From: Mageeibacillus sp. UBA5747
GTDB lineage: Bacteria; Bacillota; Clostridia; Saccharofermentanales; UBA5734
Assembly (NCBI GenBank): GCA_002419145.1
Contig: DIFN01000076.1
Location: forward strand, 127,837 to 146,521
Direction: 5' to 3'
Length of the DNA: 18,685 bases
Shown: in pieces, positions 16,181 to 18,685 of the stretch
How positions within the stretch are numbered: the stretch's first letter is position 1
Layout of the letters: every line of letters begins with the position of its first letter
The notes under the pieces: model-generated
Databases searched by the model: none
Told to the model about the DNA's origin: nothing
What the model saw: only the letters and a program-made list of their open reading frames with translations
Translations under genes and position numbers: made by a program

Positions 16181-17128
16181 GTGGCAGCAGTAAAACACCC
16201 ATTCGTTCTGGTTATCTGTGGACCGACGGCTTCCGGCAAATCAAACACGGCGCTCGAGATCGCTCTCCAGCAGGACGGAGAGATCGTATCAGCGGATTCG
16301 ATGCAGATTTATCGCGGCATGGATATTGGTACTGCCAAGGTGACCCCCAAAGAGCAAGCTTTGATCCGTCATCACTTGATTGACTGTTGTGAACCAGGGG
16401 AATCGTTCAGTGTCGCACGCTTCAAAGAGCTGGCGACGGCGGCGATCCGGGATATCCAAGCCCGGGGCAAGCTGGCCATTGTTTGCGGCGGCACAGGCCA
16501 ATATATCCGTGCACTCGTCCAGGGCATCACATATGTGGAAATACCGGCAGATCTAAACCTGCGCGCAACACTCAATCAGCGGGCGAGGGAAGAGGGGCTC
16601 AACAGCCTTTTTAGGGAACTGAGCGAGGTGGATCCGGTTGCAGCACAAACCATCAAGCCACAAGATCAAAAGCGGATCGTCAGAGCTCTGGAAATTTACC
16701 ACCAGACCGGACGACCCAAAACAGACCACGTGGCAGAATCGCTGCTCCAGGGACCGGAGTTTAATTTTATTGTCTATTGCCTGAACCATCAACGGGCGGT
16801 TCTGTATGATAAAATTAATCAGCGTGTCCAGACCATGATCGACCAGGGACTGGTCGAGGAAGTCCGGCAGCTGATGGCCTCAACTGCCGGAACGGCTGCA
16901 ACGACAGCCTGGCAAGCCATAGGCTACAAAGAGATCATCGCCTATCTGCAAGGGCAAAAAGGCCTCCAGGAAGCTGTTTCTGACATTGCTCAGGCCACCC
17001 GGCGATACGCCAAGCGTCAGCTTACCTGGTTTCGTAAAATGCCAGATGTTCATTGGATCGAAGATCTCAGCCCGGACCAGGCAGCGTGCTTGATCCTGGA
17101 TGAGCTGAAAAAACAGGCAATATTCTGA
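16181..17128 (+). CDS. miaA: tRNA dimethylallyltransferase
   Basis: Transfers the dimethylallyl group to N6 of A37 in tRNAs reading UNN codons; MiaB then methylthiolates the product. The P-loop is GPTASGKS at 14-21, followed by the family motif SADSMQIYRGMDIGTAK (37-53) and GGTGQYI. The C-terminal part has the QAIGYKEI and RRYAKRQLTWFR motifs that contact tRNA. With the GTG start at 16181, two bases after the mutL stop, the product is 315 residues, the usual size. An ATG at 16145 in the same frame would lie within mutL and has no ribosome binding site; TTG 16172 is another option. The start is therefore less certain than the gene. Confidence 0.95.
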   Translation: MAAVKHPFVLVICGPTASGKSNTALEIALQQDGEIVSADSMQIYRGMDIGTAKVTPKEQALIRHHLIDCCEPGESFSVARFKELATAAIRDIQARGKLAIVCGGTGQYIRALVQGITYVEIPADLNLRATLNQRAREEGLNSLFRELSEVDPVAAQTIKPQDQKRIVRALEIYHQTGRPKTDHVAESLLQGPEFNFIVYCLNHQRAVLYDKINQRVQTMIDQGLVEEVRQLMASTAGTAATTAWQAIGYKEIIAYLQGQKGLQEAVSDIAQATRRYAKRQLTWFRKMPDVHWIEDLSPDQAACLILDELKKQAIF

Positions 17129-17228
17129 TCATCTGGTGGTATTTTGTCGAAAAATTTCTGAATCAGTTCATGTTCATCGACTCAATTATGGCGTACGCTC
17201 ATCCTAATACTTGAAAGGAGGGCGCACG
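17129..17228 (+). other. miaA-hfq gap
   Basis: This 100-base gap is AT-richer than its flanks. I find no convincing promoter pair or terminator. It ends in the strong ribosome binding site AAAGGAGGG (17214-17222), six bases before the hfq start codon. hfq may be read from the upstream operon or from a weak promoter I could not identify. Confidence 0.4.
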
Positions 17229-17564
17229 ATGAATTCAAATGCGTCAGCAACATCTCAGACCATCCAGGAACGACATGGCTCTGATCTCAAACTCCAAGAT
17301 ATTTTTCTCAATCAATGCCGCCGCGAACACGTGCCTGTGGCCATACATTTTATCGACCAGAGCGTCAAGTATGGCCAGATCATCGGTTTCGACCAGCTTT
17401 GTATCGTTTTAAGGACTAATGGTCACCAGCGCCTCGCCTTCAAGTCGGCCATCTGCATGATCGACCCGCAAGAGGATTTCTCTTACATCTTCAATGACCC
17501 GCAGCGTCTGGAAAATCAAAAGAAATCTTCAAAATCCAGTGACTCAGCCGTGGTCACGGTATAG
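17229..17564 (+). CDS. hfq: Hfq-like RNA chaperone, divergent Sm core
   Basis: Hexameric Sm-like protein that binds small RNAs and mRNAs. The 111-residue product has a non-conserved ~20-residue N-terminal lead, an Sm core (about 21-80) and a polar tail of about 30 residues rich in Lys, Ser and Asp. The core starts LQDIFLNQCRREHVPVAI, close to the classic Hfq LQDxFLNxLRRExVPVxI; Gln23 and the rim Arg31-Arg32 are kept. Other key positions change: the Sm2 motif YKHAIS reads FKSAIC, so the proximal-face His (E. coli H57) is Ser73; FDQF reads FDQL; distal-face Tyr25 becomes His40. Position after miaA, as in E. coli, supports the call. Start ATG 17229 has an excellent ribosome binding site. Confidence 0.85.
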   Translation: MNSNASATSQTIQERHGSDLKLQDIFLNQCRREHVPVAIHFIDQSVKYGQIIGFDQLCIVLRTNGHQRLAFKSAICMIDPQEDFSYIFNDPQRLENQKKSSKSSDSAVVTV

Positions 17565-18173
17565 ACCACAGACCTTACCCAGGATCTGGCAATCTGGCTT
17601 GTCAAAAGGGATCAAAGGGTAGGCAGGATTTTGCGGCTGGAGAACGATCTGGCCATCGACATTGGCCAGCTTTTTAACAGTCGCTTCATCACCGACCAGG
17701 GCGACGATGATATCTCCGGTCCGGGCAGTGGATTGCTTTTTGACAATGACATAGTCGCCGTCAAGGATGGCCGCACCAACCATGCTGTCACCCTTGACCT
17801 TGAGAACGAAAATGTCGCGGTCATCGGGCAGAAAATCTGCTGGAAAAGGAAAGAAACGTTCGATGTTTTCCTGGGCAAAGATCGGCATGCCAGCCGTGAC
17901 CTCGCCGACCAGGGGCAGTGAAACCACCCGGTTGGACTCCTGTTCGGGGATCGTGATCGCCCGGCGCTTTCCCGCAGAATAGACGATTTTACCCTGCTGC
18001 TGCAAGCGCTGGAGATGACTGTGGATGGTTGAGGTCGAGCGAACCCCGACGCCGGCACAGATGTCTCGTACCGCAGGGGGATAACCTTTGTCCCGGATGT
18101 ATGCGACGATGTATTCATAGACCCGGTTGACCGTATCGTCGACATTGGAACGGGTGAATGGATAAGTCGTCAT
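17544..18173 (-). CDS. lexA: LexA repressor, SOS regulator
   Basis: Represses SOS genes until RecA filaments trigger its self-cleavage. The 209-residue product has an N-terminal winged helix (YPPAVRDICAGVGVRSTSTIH, about 31-51), the cleavage site Ala94-Gly95 in EVTAGMPIF, catalytic Ser130 in KGDSMVGA and catalytic Lys167 in EATVKK. Start is ATG with codon bases 18173-18171, preceded on the minus strand by GGGAGG at a 6-base spacing; an in-frame TTG six codons upstream overlaps that site and is rejected. Two LexA boxes in its own promoter indicate autorepression. Its 3' end overlaps the end of hfq by 21 bases on the opposite strand. Confidence 0.96.
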   Translation of the reverse strand: MTTYPFTRSNVDDTVNRVYEYIVAYIRDKGYPPAVRDICAGVGVRSTSTIHSHLQRLQQQGKIVYSAGKRRAITIPEQESNRVVSLPLVGEVTAGMPIFAQENIERFFPFPADFLPDDRDIFVLKVKGDSMVGAAILDGDYVIVKKQSTARTGDIIVALVGDEATVKKLANVDGQIVLQPQNPAYPLIPFDKPDCQILGKVCGLYRDHG

Positions 18174-18188
18174 GTCTCGCCTCCCAGA

Positions 18189-18202
18189 CAAACATTTGTT
18201 TC
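18189..18202 (-). promoter_or_regulatory. LexA box 1 (weaker), at the lexA transcription start
   Basis: CAAACATTTGTTTC matches 10 of 14 positions of the Bacillus-type consensus CGAACATATGTTCG and is nearly palindromic. It covers the expected lexA start point (near 18201), where bound LexA would block transcription. Confidence 0.65.
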
Positions 18203-18207
18203 ATCCA

Positions 18208-18236
18208 ATCGTAACAAACTGTCCTGAGCTTGTCAA
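18208..18236 (-). promoter_or_regulatory. lexA promoter
   Basis: On the minus strand a perfect -35 TTGACA (plus-strand 18231-18236) and a -10 TACGAT (18208-18213) are 17 bases apart. The -35 overlaps LexA box 2, and box 1 covers the start point. Confidence 0.7.
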
Positions 18237-18247
18237 ACTTATGTTCG
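18234..18247. promoter_or_regulatory. LexA box 2 (strong), shared by divergent promoters
   Basis: CAAACTTATGTTCG matches 12 of 14 positions of the Gram-positive SOS consensus CGAACATATGTTCG. It overlaps the lexA -35 box and ends three bases before the -35 box of the divergent gene, so one LexA dimer could control both. Confidence 0.8.
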
Positions 18248-18249
18248 TT

Positions 18250-18278
18250 TTGTTGCAGTCCGCTTTTTACGCTATAAT
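18250..18278 (+). promoter_or_regulatory. Promoter of the gene divergent from lexA
   Basis: TTGTTG (18250-18255) and a perfect TATAAT (18273-18278) are spaced by 17 bases. Transcription would start near 18285. LexA box 2 lies directly upstream of the -35 box. Confidence 0.7.
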
Positions 18279-18298
18279 GGCTGTGTTATTTGATCGTG

Positions 18299-18306
18299 AA
18301 GGATGG
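18299..18306 (+). promoter_or_regulatory. Ribosome binding site deciding the start of the divergent gene
   Basis: AAGGATGG lies eight bases before TTG 18315, favouring TTG as the start. The in-frame ATG at 18303 is inside this site and has nothing suitable upstream. Confidence 0.5.
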
Positions 18307-18314
18307 ACCTGCAC

Positions 18315-18685
18315 TTGAAAAGCTATGATACCAAACCGGATCATCCCGTCCGCCCAGCCCAGCCTCAAGGCCTGGACCGTCTGGTAGCCATGAAAGAAGG
18401 CGCGCAGACGTACCTGCAGCGCGGTCAGGCATATATCAAGAAACATGGGCCATACTGGCTACGCCAGATCAGGCAGGATGTCAAGCGCGACAGTAAACAA
18501 GCTGTCAAAGCCATCCGCCGTGTCGGTCAGGAACGCGTCTATCGCCTCAAGGGCTATACCACCGTTGCCAAGATCAACCGCAAACGGCAATCAGAACGCC
18601 AGCAGCGTTTCCTGCGCCGTCTCTTGCTGATTTTGTTTGCAGTCCTGTTGGCGATCCTTTTGCTGAATGTCTACAATCCAATCCA
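18315..18685 (+). CDS. LexA-linked basic single-helix membrane protein, 3'-truncated
   Basis: Open to the window end, giving 123 residues of an unfinished protein. Residues 1-100 are hydrophilic and very basic (many Lys and Arg, e.g. KINRKRQSERQQRFLRR) with Gln-rich helical stretches; residues about 102-119 form one hydrophobic helix (LLLILFAVLLAILLL). By the positive-inside rule the N-terminal part is cytosolic and the missing C-terminus outside. I recognise no domain. The gene is divergent from lexA and shares a strong LexA box, the position in which Bacillus-type genomes carry yneA, an SOS division inhibitor with a membrane helix and an external LysM domain. Unlike YneA, whose helix is near the N-terminus, this has a ~100-residue cytosolic lead. 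Function is inferred from context only. Confidence 0.72.
   Translation, partial: MKSYDTKPDHPVRPAQPQGLDRLVAMKEGAQTYLQRGQAYIKKHGPYWLRQIRQDVKRDSKQAVKAIRRVGQERVYRLKGYTTVAKINRKRQSERQQRFLRRLLLILFAVLLAILLLNVYNPI

Noticed and set aside
17550..17569. Stem GTGGTC/GACCAC as a bidirectional terminator between hfq and lexA
   Set aside because: The stem is only six base pairs with an eight-base loop, and neither strand has a T-run after it.
1..18685. Mobile elements, CRISPR, tRNA or rRNA genes, toxin-antitoxin or defence genes
   Set aside because: Both strands were read for repeats, transposase-like motifs and tRNA-like structures, and none was seen; nearly all sequence is accounted for by conserved housekeeping genes.

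Overview
The window is an 18.7 kb gene-dense stretch of bacterial chromosome that looks like a moderately GC-rich member of the Firmicutes, most likely class Clostridia. The signs are strong AGGAGG-type ribosome binding sites, a PyrK + class 1B PyrD dihydroorotate dehydrogenase, a MutL that carries the endonuclease motif, a Gram-positive-type LexA with CGAAC-N4-GTTCG-like operators, and the order miaB-mutS-mutL-miaA-hfq-lexA. I cannot fix the genus from sequence alone. No tRNA, rRNA, CRISPR array, insertion sequence or prophage gene is visible.

Region 1 (1-8327) is a de novo pyrimidine operon: pyrC (5' end cut off), pyrF, carB, pyrK, pyrD, an atypical pyrE, then a YgjP/DUF45-like metallohydrolase that overlaps pyrE. 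Together they cover carbamoyl phosphate synthesis (large subunit), dihydroorotase, dihydroorotate oxidation, orotate phosphoribosyl transfer and OMP decarboxylation. carA, pyrB and any pyrR are not in view. Two junctions (pyrC/pyrF and pyrK/pyrD) share the same ATGGTGA start/stop overlap. A near-consensus promoter overlapped by a perfect AT-rich palindrome lies in the pyrF-carB gap, so carB onward may be separately controlled.

Region 2 (8328-10179) holds an extended -10 promoter, an unrecognised 209-residue protein with two membrane helices, and a class I DAHP synthase (entry to the shikimate pathway).

Region 3 (10194-17564) is a tightly packed block: miaB, mutS, mutL, miaA, hfq. MiaA and MiaB act one after the other on tRNA A37, MutS and MutL do mismatch repair, and Hfq is an RNA chaperone with an unusually divergent Sm core.

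Region 4 (17544-18685) contains lexA on the minus strand, overlapping the 3' end of hfq by 21 bases, and a divergent, right-truncated gene for a basic single-helix membrane protein. The 141-base gap between them carries two LexA boxes and two face-to-face promoters. This is the arrangement of an SOS-controlled pair, with the truncated gene in the place where other Firmicutes keep the SOS division inhibitor YneA. It is the best candidate for something new here. Most of the window is conserved housekeeping sequence.
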